Origin: Adlercreutzia agrestimuris
Lineage (GTDB): Bacteria > Actinomycetota > Coriobacteriia > Coriobacteriales > Eggerthellaceae
DNA: 64,000 nt
Direction of reading: 5' to 3'
Assembly (NCBI RefSeq): GCF_943193125.1
Contig: NZ_CALPCX010000004.1
Coordinates: 202,614 to 266,613 of the forward strand
Positions 28,523 to 35,926 of the stretch are shown piece by piece. The notes under the pieces are model-generated. The model ran no database searches, was not told the DNA's origin, and was given only the letters and a program-made list of their open reading frames with translations. A program made the position numbers and the translations under genes. The stretch's first letter is position 1; every line of letters begins with the position of its first letter.

Positions 28523-29606
28523 GCAACCTAAAGCTACGCGCGCACCCAAGCAAAAAGCTGCGCGCGCAACAAAAACCAAACCGACAAGAAGTGCTCCGCG
28601 CACCTCTTCTGCGCGTGCAACAAAAGCGCGCTCAAACTCGCGTATGGGGCAAACTGCAGGCCGTTCTTCGCGAATTATTCAACCTGCAGCCATGGCGAAA
28701 AACTCTCGATCGTTTGGTGCCGGGCAGCCGTCTCGTACAACACGAAATATAAATACGTCGCGTACGCCTCAGGTGAGTTCGGTGCGTATCGGAGACATTG
28801 AGCGCACTAAACGAACCGCTCGTGTGAAGCGTCGTTATCGCCGCTATTTGGTCTTTTTGGGAGTCATTGCTGCGCTTGTTAGTGCACTTGCCATAGGTGG
28901 TGTGGCGGTATATAACTCCAGTTTGTTTACGATTGAAGAAGTAAACATCAAAGGCGTTGAACACCTTACCACCGAAGAGATGCAAGCGCTTGCGGGTGTT
29001 CCAGTTGGAACAACACTTCTGCGCGTAGATGCCGCTGGTATAAAAAACTCGCTCTTGCGAGATGCTTGGGTAGAAGATGTGAGCGTGAATCGCATCTTTC
29101 CCAACACCCTTGAGATATCAGTAACTGAACGCAGTGTTGCCGCTATTGTAGAAGTGCCTACTCAAGACGCAAAAAGCACGCAAGCTTGGGCTATTGCCTC
29201 TGATGGTATGTGGTTAATGCCTATTCCAAAAGCGGGCACCGAAGCGGCTGCGCGCACCTCTTCGACTATTTACAAGGATGTCGAAGAAACGCTTCATATC
29301 ATTGATGTTCCTTATGGAACCGAGGCTGAAGTGGGGCAATACTGCTCTGACGCGAATGTGAATAATGCGCTTGCGGTGGTAGATGGTCTGACTACTGAAC
29401 TTGCTGATCGTGTAACCTCAGTTAAGGCAACCGACCCAGAATCTACAACGCTTACTATCAAAGATGGTCCTGATATTGTCTTTGGTACTGCTGAAAATAT
29501 TCGCGAAAAAGAGCGCGTTTGCCTTGAGATTATGGATAAGCATCCTGATGGAGTTGCTTATATCAACGTTCGCACCGTTGATCGCCCAACATGGCGTGCG
29601 CTTTAA
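28476..29606 (+). CDS. ftsQ: Cell division protein FtsQ/DivIB
   Basis: A 376-residue bitopic membrane protein. The first 120 residues are strongly basic and low in complexity (Lys, Arg, Ala, Thr, Ser) and should be cytoplasmic. One helix follows near residues 128-150 (YLVFLGVIAALVSALAIGGV), then a POTRA domain (FTIEEVNIKGVEHLTTEEM) and the FtsQ beta domain. It scaffolds FtsL and FtsB-type proteins in the divisome. The ATG at 28476 lies inside murB with AAGGTG upstream; a TTG at 28443 is in frame but less likely. Confidence 0.88.
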   Translation: MASSLNRKSASLGSRKQPKATRAPKQKAARATKTKPTRSAPRTSSARATKARSNSRMGQTAGRSSRIIQPAAMAKNSRSFGAGQPSRTTRNINTSRTPQVSSVRIGDIERTKRTARVKRRYRRYLVFLGVIAALVSALAIGGVAVYNSSLFTIEEVNIKGVEHLTTEEMQALAGVPVGTTLLRVDAAGIKNSLLRDAWVEDVSVNRIFPNTLEISVTERSVAAIVEVPTQDAKSTQAWAIASDGMWLMPIPKAGTEAAARTSSTIYKDVEETLHIIDVPYGTEAEVGQYCSDANVNNALAVVDGLTTELADRVTSVKATDPESTTLTIKDGPDIVFGTAENIREKERVCLEIMDKHPDGVAYINVRTVDRPTWRAL

Positions 29607-29711
29607 AAATAAAGTGCGGCTTATTGTTGTCGCATTGAGCTACACATTTCGCCAAATCTTTTGTACCGTTTGGCAGATATGTGAAACTGCTTGTCATTGT
29701 GGTTTATTACG

Positions 29712-29740
29712 TTGGCATTGCGTATGTGTTCGTGTACAAT
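29712..29740 (+). promoter_or_regulatory. Promoter of ftsZ
   Basis: TTGGCA (29712-29717), a 17-bp spacer and TACAAT (29735-29740) lie in the 201-bp gap between ftsQ and ftsZ. A small palindrome (ATCTA-TGTG-TAGAT) follows just after the expected transcript start. Confidence 0.75.
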
Positions 29741-29807
29741 ATTTATCTATGTGTAGATAACTTACGCAGTGTCAAGCTGTAGAAACGTAGCAGGTGTGGA
29801 GGAAACG

Positions 29808-30932
29808 ATGCCAAAAAACATTGGGGAAGACTTGGCGGTTATTAAGGTCGTCGGCGTTGGCGGTGGCGGCACTAATGCTGTAAATCGCATGGTTGAAGCC
29901 GGCGTTAAAGGCGTTGAGTTTATCGCCATTAACACTGATCGTCAGGCACTTCTTATGTCAGACGCCGATCGTACCATCCACATCGGCGAAGAGTTGACGC
30001 GCGGTCTTGGCGCAGGAGCAAACCCTGAGGTGGGTTGCCAGGCAGCCGAAGAGAGCCGCAATGAGATTCGCGAAGCGCTTGCTGAAGCAGATATGGTTTT
30101 TGTAACCGCAGGTGAAGGTGGCGGCACAGGTACTGGTGCTGCTCCAATCATTGCTGAAATTGCTCGCGAGGAAATTGGTGCTTTGACAGTGGGTATTGTC
30201 ACCAAGCCGTTCTCGTTTGAGGGCCGTACGCGTCGCAATCAGGCTGAGCAGGGCATTGATCTTCTTTCTCAAAAAGTTGACACGCTCATCGTGATTCCGA
30301 ATGATCGCTTGCTTGAGATTGTTGACAAGAAGACAAGCATGTTGGACGCATTCCGCATTGCTGATGATACGTTGCGTCAAGGCATTCAGGGTGTTACTGA
30401 CCTGATTACCATTCCGGGTATCATTAACCTTGACTTTGCAGACATTCGTACCGTTATGAAAGACGCCGGTACCGCAATGATGGGTATCGGTCTTTCCTCG
30501 GGTGAAAACCGCGCTTTGGATGCAGCTCAGCAAGCTACTAATTCCAACTTGCTGGAAGCTTCAATTGCGGGCGCATCTCGCGTGCTTTTCTCAATTGCGG
30601 GTGGTCCTGATCTGACGCTTACTGAAGTTGACGAAGCAGCTCGCACCGTTGAGGCGTGCGCTGATGAGAATGCCAATATCATCTATGGTCAGATCATTGA
30701 TGAAGAAATGGGCGATGCAGTTCGCATCACCGTTATTGCTACTGGCTTTAAGATGACGCAGCCGCGTTCAGTAATTAGCCCGAACAAACTCACTGGCGAA
30801 GGCCTTTTTAATAGCTTGCAAGATCAGCCACCCGTCAACCCAGGGGTGTCTCGTCCGGATATGACAAAGACTACCGGTCGCTTTGATGATGAGGACTACA
30901 TCCCGGATTTCTTGAAGCGCCAGCAGCGCTAA
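29808..30932 (+). CDS. ftsZ: Cell division GTPase FtsZ
   Basis: A 374-residue tubulin-like GTPase. The N-terminal loop is [14 protein letters not shown], the tubulin signature [10 protein letters not shown] is near residues 102-111, and a short linker leads to the conserved C-terminal peptide [13 protein letters not shown], which binds membrane tethers. With no ftsA seen here, SepF (encoded downstream) is the likely tether. GGAGG lies 5 bases before the ATG; upstream in-frame codons at 29769 are not needed. Confidence 0.97.
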   Translation: MPKNIGEDLAVIKVVGVGGGGTNAVNRMVEAGVKGVEFIAINTDRQALLMSDADRTIHIGEELTRGLGAGANPEVGCQAAEESRNEIREALAEADMVFVTAGEGGGTGTGAAPIIAEIAREEIGALTVGIVTKPFSFEGRTRRNQAEQGIDLLSQKVDTLIVIPNDRLLEIVDKKTSMLDAFRIADDTLRQGIQGVTDLITIPGIINLDFADIRTVMKDAGTAMMGIGLSSGENRALDAAQQATNSNLLEASIAGASRVLFSIAGGPDLTLTEVDEAARTVEACADENANIIYGQIIDEEMGDAVRITVIATGFKMTQPRSVISPNKLTGEGLFNSLQDQPPVNPGVSRPDMTKTTGRFDDEDYIPDFLKRQQR

Positions 30933-30956
30933 GTACCTTTGGGGTGAATTTAACGC

Positions 30957-31805
30957 ATGGCTGTGACACAACAGCTACCGTATCCAATACTGCGCGCGCG
31001 CCTTTTTGGCGCGCGTTGTCTTACCCTGCTTACTGATGATGAGCTTTGGGACCAAATTGGTGTGCGTATTGCCTTTACGACGCGCAATGGTGGGGTGAGT
31101 GCGGCGCCGTATGAGTCGTTGAATTTGGGAACACATGTGGGGGACGACCCAGTATCGGTCGCTCAAAATCGTGCCTCTGTATTAGAGGCAATCGGTGCAC
31201 CTGCTGAACGCGTTGTGGTTCCAGACCAAGTTCACGGATCAGAATTGGTTGAGATTAATTCATCGGCTCCTGCTGCTTTTGAGTATGCGCAAGAGCGTGC
31301 TTGTGCGGGAGCGGACGGCTTGATAGTGACCTGTTCTGGAGTAAGCGCACTCTTGTGCTTTGCTGATTGCGTGCCGGTCATTATCGTTGCACCTGATGGG
31401 CACTTTGCGGTCGTTCATGCTGGTTGGCGTGGTGTTATGGCGCATATCGCTCCGAAAGCGCTTTTGCAGCTTCTGCAAACAAGCGATAATCCGCATGATG
31501 CGCACTATCTTCGTGCATGCAATATCTATATCGGACCGCATATTTGTGCATCATGTTTTGAGACGAGCGAAGATCTTGCCCATCAATTTGCTGACACATT
31601 TACGCTTTCGTGCACACCCGATGATCGTCATGTTAACCTAACTGAGGCACTGAGAATCAGCCTGATTGAGGCTGGTGCAGATCCCGCGCGAATCGTGGAT
31701 GCTGGTCTATGCACAAAAGAACACGTTGATGCGTTTTATTCCTATCGTGCTGAAGACGGCGTATGCGGTAGACATGGTGCCATTGCATACAAGAAGGAGT
31801 CATAA
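30957..31805 (+). CDS. pgeF: Purine nucleoside phosphorylase / laccase-domain protein (YfiH/PgeF family)
   Basis: A 282-residue protein of the YfiH (DUF152, CNF1-like) fold. It shows the metal-site residues in DQVHGSEL near 89-96, FADCVPVI near 138-145 and VVHAGWRGVM near 155-164. Family members act as zinc-dependent purine nucleoside phosphorylases/deaminases, and PgeF is reported to edit cell-wall precursors. It follows ftsZ by 24 bp, as is common in Gram-positive dcw clusters. An all-GC 8-bp hairpin lies in codons 13-20. Confidence 0.88.
   Translation: MAVTQQLPYPILRARLFGARCLTLLTDDELWDQIGVRIAFTTRNGGVSAAPYESLNLGTHVGDDPVSVAQNRASVLEAIGAPAERVVVPDQVHGSELVEINSSAPAAFEYAQERACAGADGLIVTCSGVSALLCFADCVPVIIVAPDGHFAVVHAGWRGVMAHIAPKALLQLLQTSDNPHDAHYLRACNIYIGPHICASCFETSEDLAHQFADTFTLSCTPDDRHVNLTEALRISLIEAGADPARIVDAGLCTKEHVDAFYSYRAEDGVCGRHGAIAYKKES
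30995..31015 (+). repeat. All-GC 8-bp hairpin inside the start of pgeF
   Basis: CGCGCGCC and GGCGCGCG flank a T5 loop, about 40 bases downstream of the pgeF start codon. No T-run follows, so it is not a classic terminator. It could slow ribosomes or separate ftsZ output from the downstream genes. Confidence 0.5.
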
Positions 31806-31806
31806 A

Positions 31807-32514
31807 GTGTCTTTTCGTGAGCGCTATGATGCGGTTAAAGCAGAGTGTGAAGCAATTTGTCTAGCGCACGGACGAGACCCCCATGCGGTGTGTGTGGTAG
31901 CGGTCTCAAAAACAGTAGGATTGCCAGAAATTGAAGCAGCTGTAGCTGCGGGTGCGCATAATTTTGGCGAAAACCGACCCGATATGCTTGCGCAAAAGGC
32001 TTGCGCACTGCCAGAGCAAACATGGCATTTTATTGGCAACATCCAATCGCGCAAGATTGAAGAGATTGTCTGTAATGCGTCGTTGGTGCATTCGCTTTAT
32101 CAACCTCACCATGTTGCGAAATTTGACGCTGCCGCATCAGCACTTGGAAAAGTGCAAGAGGTATTGCTTGAGGTTAATGTGTCAGGCGAGGAGAGCAAAA
32201 GCGGTCTTGCCCCTGACGAAGTGGCTTCCATGCTTGACGTGTGCTCTCAGTATGCGCATGTGCGTGTCCGCGGGCTTATGACTATGGCGCCTCAGGGAAA
32301 TGCTGATGAAGCACGTAATTGTTTTGCAAAGCTTGCTCAGCTAGCAGAAGAGCTCAAAGTGGGCATGGAGCCCGCAAAAGCGGAGTGTTTCAATGAACTT
32401 TCTATGGGTATGAGTGAGGATTGGCGCGAAGCAGTGGCGCAAGGCGCTACCATAGTACGCATCGGTCGTGCGTTGTTCGCTGAGGATTTCAACGAACCGC
32501 TTGATATACATTAA
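31807..32514 (+). CDS. PLP-binding homeostasis protein (YggS/PROSC family)
   Basis: A 235-residue protein with the alanine-racemase-like N-terminal fold. The pyridoxal-phosphate lysine is in AVSKTVG near residues 36-42. NFGENRPDML and HFIGNIQSRK follow, and the C-terminal ELSMGMSEDWREAVAQGATIVRIGRALF is diagnostic. Members buffer PLP rather than catalyse a known reaction. The GTG start at 31807 has AAGGAG 7-8 bases upstream, inside the end of pgeF. A longer upstream frame exists but lies over pgeF and lacks family similarity. Confidence 0.92.
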   Translation: MSFRERYDAVKAECEAICLAHGRDPHAVCVVAVSKTVGLPEIEAAVAAGAHNFGENRPDMLAQKACALPEQTWHFIGNIQSRKIEEIVCNASLVHSLYQPHHVAKFDAAASALGKVQEVLLEVNVSGEESKSGLAPDEVASMLDVCSQYAHVRVRGLMTMAPQGNADEARNCFAKLAQLAEELKVGMEPAKAECFNELSMGMSEDWREAVAQGATIVRIGRALFAEDFNEPLDIH

Positions 32515-32627
32515 GCGGTGTTGTTTGCTTCTAAAGACCAAAAATGCAGCGGCACTATAAGTGTCGGAAAAAAATGGAGTAGGTAATCTTTATGGAGTTG
32601 CCGCGATAAGAGAAATCGGAGCACGGT

Positions 32628-33524
32628 ATGTTCGACGGATTGAAATCTAAACTAGGTTTTGCTGAAGCCGAAGAGGACGTTGTTGAAGAGCAATACTTTG
32701 ACGACGCTTCCGACGATGAATATGGCGAAGGTTATGAAGAATTTGATGAGTATGGCCCGAGCTATCAAGCAGATGATAGTTATCGGAGCCGAAGCTCTGT
32801 TCGCGAGAGCTATGATCGCTATTCAAACCCCTCAATTCGCCCTGCTCATGCAGCGCCACGCCGAGAGGCTTCTTCTCCGCGCTTGGTTTCAATTGATGAT
32901 GTGCGTGCCCGTACGCAAATTCCTGAGAGCCTTAATCGCGATCCGCTCCCGCCGCGTCATGTGAGCAGCGCATCGTCTTCGCGCTATCAAGCTGAACGCA
33001 CCATGGTGGATCCAGCGGTCTCTGCGCATGCGGGCACTCCTAATGCGCGTGCGCAAGCTCAGGCAAGCGGAGCACAGAATGCAAGCACTACGCAAGCTGC
33101 AAGCGCGGGTGCTTTAGCACAGGAGCGCTCTGAGGGGCTCAATTCGCTGTTCTCTCCAACTACAGACGGAAGCGCTTCTTCTGCGCGCACCTCGGAGTCA
33201 CGTTCATATGACCCATATGACGCATATGCTGGTTCGGTTACAGGGAAGCACACACCAACACGATCACTGACTATTATTAAGCCAGCAAGCTATGCTGAGG
33301 CAGAGCGCGTGTCTAAGGCGCTTAAAGCAGGAGATGTTGTGGTGCTTGCACTTCGCAACACGCCCGATACCTTAGCAAAACGAATCTTGGACTTCTCGTT
33401 TGGTGTATCAAGTGCGCTGGATGCAAGTGTTGAGTGTATAGCTGATAAGGTGTTTGCCATCAGCCGTGGTGCGGCACTTTCGCAAGCTGAGTTGACTTCG
33501 TTGAGAAATCAAGGTGTTCTCTAA
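32628..33524 (+). CDS. sepF: FtsZ membrane tether SepF
   Basis: A 298-residue SepF. The first residues (MFDGLKSKLGF) form the amphipathic membrane-binding helix. Residues about 15-205 are a long acidic then Ser/Ala/Gln-rich disordered region. The SepF core is C-terminal, from about residue 210 (SLTIIKPASYAEAERVSKAL, then GDVVVLALRN and RILDFSFGVSSAL). SepF polymers bind the FtsZ C-terminal peptide. The linker is much longer than in most homologues. It overlaps proC by one base. Confidence 0.92.
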   Translation: MFDGLKSKLGFAEAEEDVVEEQYFDDASDDEYGEGYEEFDEYGPSYQADDSYRSRSSVRESYDRYSNPSIRPAHAAPRREASSPRLVSIDDVRARTQIPESLNRDPLPPRHVSSASSSRYQAERTMVDPAVSAHAGTPNARAQAQASGAQNASTTQAASAGALAQERSEGLNSLFSPTTDGSASSARTSESRSYDPYDAYAGSVTGKHTPTRSLTIIKPASYAEAERVSKALKAGDVVVLALRNTPDTLAKRILDFSFGVSSALDASVECIADKVFAISRGAALSQAELTSLRNQGVL

Positions 33525-34384
33525 TGGAAGCATCAGTGATCGCACAATCAGAAGGTCGCTCGCCGCGCATTGTTATTATTGGTGGCGGCAAAATGGGAGA
33601 GGCAATTCTGAGCGGATGGCTTTCGCAATCTGAAGGAATGCTTTCAGCACTTGTTCCTGAGAGCTTTGTTGTGGTGGATCCCGGCGAAGACCGCAGGTGT
33701 TTTCTGCAAGAGAAATACCATGTTCAGTGTGTTGCTGATGCGCGTGAAGTTTCTCAAGAGGCTGATCTTGTGCTTTTGTCAGTAAAGCCACAAGTTATGA
33801 TGGATATGCTAGCAACTATCCAAGACAAGCCAGAGTTTGCTCGTGCGCTTTTCGTCTCTATTGCAGCAGGTTTGACAACCGAGCGTTTAGAGCAAGCGCT
33901 GCCAGCTGGTGCTCATCTTGTTCGCGTGATGCCTAATACTCCACTTATGGTCGGAAAAGGAGCATCTGGAGTATGCGGCGGCAGCCATGCAACGCACAAA
34001 GAGGTAGTTGCGGTTAAGGATTTATTTGGCGCTCTTGGCGTTGCGTGTATCGTAGATGAAGCTGACATGGACGCAGTATGTGCAGTGAGCGGATCTGGTC
34101 CAGCATACGTTGCAGCTATGGTTGAAGCTATGCGCGACGCGGGGATTGAGCTTGGTTTAGACGCACAGGTAGCAGAGGATTTAGCTTTGCAAACGGTGTT
34201 TGGTACTGCTTCGCTCATGCTTGAGACGGGACAGGATCCAAAAACGTGCCGCGTTGCTGTTTGTTCGCCAGGTGGAACAACGCTTGCTGCATTGGATGCA
34301 ATGTATGACGCTGGTTTTAGTCGCGTATTTGAAGCGGGCATTCGTGCTGCCGCTCAACGCTCAAAGGAGCTATCTGCATGTTAG
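33524..34384 (+). CDS. proC: Pyrroline-5-carboxylate reductase
   Basis: A 286-residue enzyme for the last step of proline synthesis. The Rossmann loop is IIGGGKMGEAILSGWL near residues 18-33. VMPNTPLMVGKGASGVCGG near 134-152 and the C-terminal SGSGPAYVAAMVEAM and SPGGTTLAALDAM signatures follow. The ATG overlaps the sepF stop (TAATG) and the 3' end overlaps yggT by 7 bp. A proC gene between sepF and yggT also occurs in other Gram-positive clusters. Confidence 0.95.
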   Translation: MEASVIAQSEGRSPRIVIIGGGKMGEAILSGWLSQSEGMLSALVPESFVVVDPGEDRRCFLQEKYHVQCVADAREVSQEADLVLLSVKPQVMMDMLATIQDKPEFARALFVSIAAGLTTERLEQALPAGAHLVRVMPNTPLMVGKGASGVCGGSHATHKEVVAVKDLFGALGVACIVDEADMDAVCAVSGSGPAYVAAMVEAMRDAGIELGLDAQVAEDLALQTVFGTASLMLETGQDPKTCRVAVCSPGGTTLAALDAMYDAGFSRVFEAGIRAAAQRSKELSAC

Positions 34385-34632
34385 GTCGTTTAATTATTTC
34401 GCTCGCTGATGCCTATAGCATGATTATCTTTGTCTATGTCTTGCTTTCTTGGGTGCCTACTGATCGCGGGCTTTTAGCGGATATAAATCGCGTTTTGTCG
34501 CGATTGTGTGATCCGTATCTTAATCTTTTTAAGAAATTAGTGCCTCCACTTGGAGGTATGGTGGATGTTACGCCCATTATTGCGCTGCTTGTACTACAAT
34601 TTGGTTCGCATTTGCTGGTAAACTTACTATAA
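34378..34632 (+). CDS. YggT family membrane protein
   Basis: An 84-residue protein with two hydrophobic helices (residues 2-22 and about 62-80) around a conserved loop, CDPYLNLFKKLVPPLGG, which is typical of YggT. Its function is not settled; it travels with sepF and divIVA. The start overlaps the end of proC. Confidence 0.9.
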   Translation: MLGRLIISLADAYSMIIFVYVLLSWVPTDRGLLADINRVLSRLCDPYLNLFKKLVPPLGGMVDVTPIIALLVLQFGSHLLVNLL

Positions 34633-34676
34633 GTATTGAGAAACGGCCACGTTGAGTTAAGACGAAGGGAATACAG

Positions 34677-35453
34677 ATGGCTATCACGTCAGAAGAAATT
34701 CACAACCAAAGCTTTTCCATTGACCGCAAAGGATATGATGTTGACGAGGTTGACGTATTCCTCGAGCACGTGGCAGACGAGATTGATGGTCTGAACAATG
34801 AGATCGTATATTTGCAGGGCAAATTGGACGAGAGCAAGTTTGATGGCTTTGATCGCCCGGCAGCTTCAGCTGCTTCGGAGAGCGACCTGGTAACCGAAAA
34901 AGATGCTCGCATTGCTGACCTTGAGAGCCAGCTTGAAGCAAAGAAGGCAGACGACAACGCTATTGCTCAGGCACTCATCATTGCTCAGCGTTCTGCTGAT
35001 GAAATTATTTCAAATGCCAATGTTCGTGCAGCTACTACTATCAAAGAAGCAGAGGACGAGGCTCGTCGCATTGTTGATAAAGCAGAAGCAGACAAGCAGA
35101 AGGTGCTTGATGCTATCAAGAAGCTTGAGGATGATCGCGAGGATGCTCGTGAGGCATACAAAGATCTGCTTACTGACTTTATTGGTGATGCAACGCGCAA
35201 GTTGGCAGAAATCGGAGAGACTGCACCAGCTGAGGCAAGCAGCTTCGCTTCATCAGTAAAGGCAGGAAGCCATGCTGCATCTTCTGTGCAAGCTCCCATT
35301 GAGGTAGAAGCAACCGTTGCAAGCTATTCTACGCCCATCTCTTCAACGGGCGCTGTTGCTGCAGCTGCAACTGTTGTTCCATCAGGCGTTGAAAAAGACC
35401 TTTCAGGCTTTGGCGACGCTGATGATGACTTTGAGTTTGAAGAGATTGACTAA
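34677..35453 (+). CDS. divIVA: DivIVA / Wag31 polar growth protein
   Basis: A 258-residue coiled-coil protein. The N-terminal DivIVA lipid-binding domain is clear (ITSEEIHNQSFSIDRKGYD, VDEVDVFLEHVADEI). A linker leads into a second coiled coil at about residues 80-180, with many Glu/Lys/Ala heptads, then an Ala/Ser/Val-rich tail with an acidic end. DivIVA marks curved membranes at poles and septa. GAAGGGA lies 6 bases before the ATG. The gene ends the cluster at the terminator 35535. Confidence 0.95.
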   Translation: MAITSEEIHNQSFSIDRKGYDVDEVDVFLEHVADEIDGLNNEIVYLQGKLDESKFDGFDRPAASAASESDLVTEKDARIADLESQLEAKKADDNAIAQALIIAQRSADEIISNANVRAATTIKEAEDEARRIVDKAEADKQKVLDAIKKLEDDREDAREAYKDLLTDFIGDATRKLAEIGETAPAEASSFASSVKAGSHAASSVQAPIEVEATVASYSTPISSTGAVAAAATVVPSGVEKDLSGFGDADDDFEFEEID

Positions 35454-35534
35454 GGAGATAGCAAGAATTCGCAATTAAGCGATGCTTGAGAGATCAAGCG
35501 GTTATATTTTTAGTCACGCATAAAATAATTAACT

Positions 35535-35564
35535 AAGAGCCGGCCTTAAGGTCGGCTCTTTTGC
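35535..35564 (+). terminator. Terminator of the divIVA end of the dcw cluster
   Basis: An 11-bp stem (AAGAGCCGGCC with GGTCGGCTCTT, one wobble, TTAA loop) is followed by a short T-run. A weaker hairpin (GCTTGA-GAGA-TCAAGC, 35484-35499, then T-rich) precedes it. Confidence 0.85.
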
Positions 35565-35576
35565 TGTTGCTTACAT

Positions 35577-35612
35577 CACGTCACCACCTCGTGCCACGTC
35601 ACCACCTCGCAT
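35577..35612. repeat. Tandem 18-bp direct repeat
   Basis: Two adjacent copies start CACGTCACCACCTCG and differ only in the last three bases. They lie between the divIVA terminator and the promoter of the adhesin gene. No function is evident. Confidence 0.7.
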
Positions 35613-35766
35613 CACGCTACTGGTGATAAAACATGCAATAAAACACCAAACTTTGACGAGAAAAGTACTCGACTAAGGCTATTCTGGCCTGCATCCAAAT
35701 CAGCGCGAGGGAGTTAGCTTTTACCAGATTATCCGTTATATTCGCCCATTCATTGATCCCTAGCAC

Positions 35767-35855
35767 TTGAGTCGTATCGGCGACAAACGTATAATGTTGT
35801 CAAATTGGCAACGATTAGATTATGGCTCAGTAACAACTTAGGAGTTACTAGAGCC
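35767..35855 (+). promoter_or_regulatory. Promoter and structured 5' leader of the large adhesin gene
   Basis: TTGAGT (35767-35772), a 17-bp spacer and TATAAT (35790-35795) form a strong promoter. The -10 is followed by the dyad GTTGTC-AAATT-GGCAAC (35795-35811). A larger hairpin in the untranslated leader pairs GGCTCAGTAAC (35824-35834) with GTTACT-A-GAGCC (35844-35855), with a single bulge. No T-run follows, so it is not a terminator. The rest of the 473-bp gap has no gene. Confidence 0.65.
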
Positions 35856-35926
35856 TTACGTGCGTTTAAGCGTGTTTTGAAGCGCTCAGACGCAAAGCCA
35901 ATTTGCAAGCACAGGAGAAACGTTTC

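Noticed and set aside
31666..31806. A longer N-terminus for the PLP-binding protein
   Set aside because: The extra residues overlap pgeF in another frame, and a strong ribosome site precedes the GTG at 31807.
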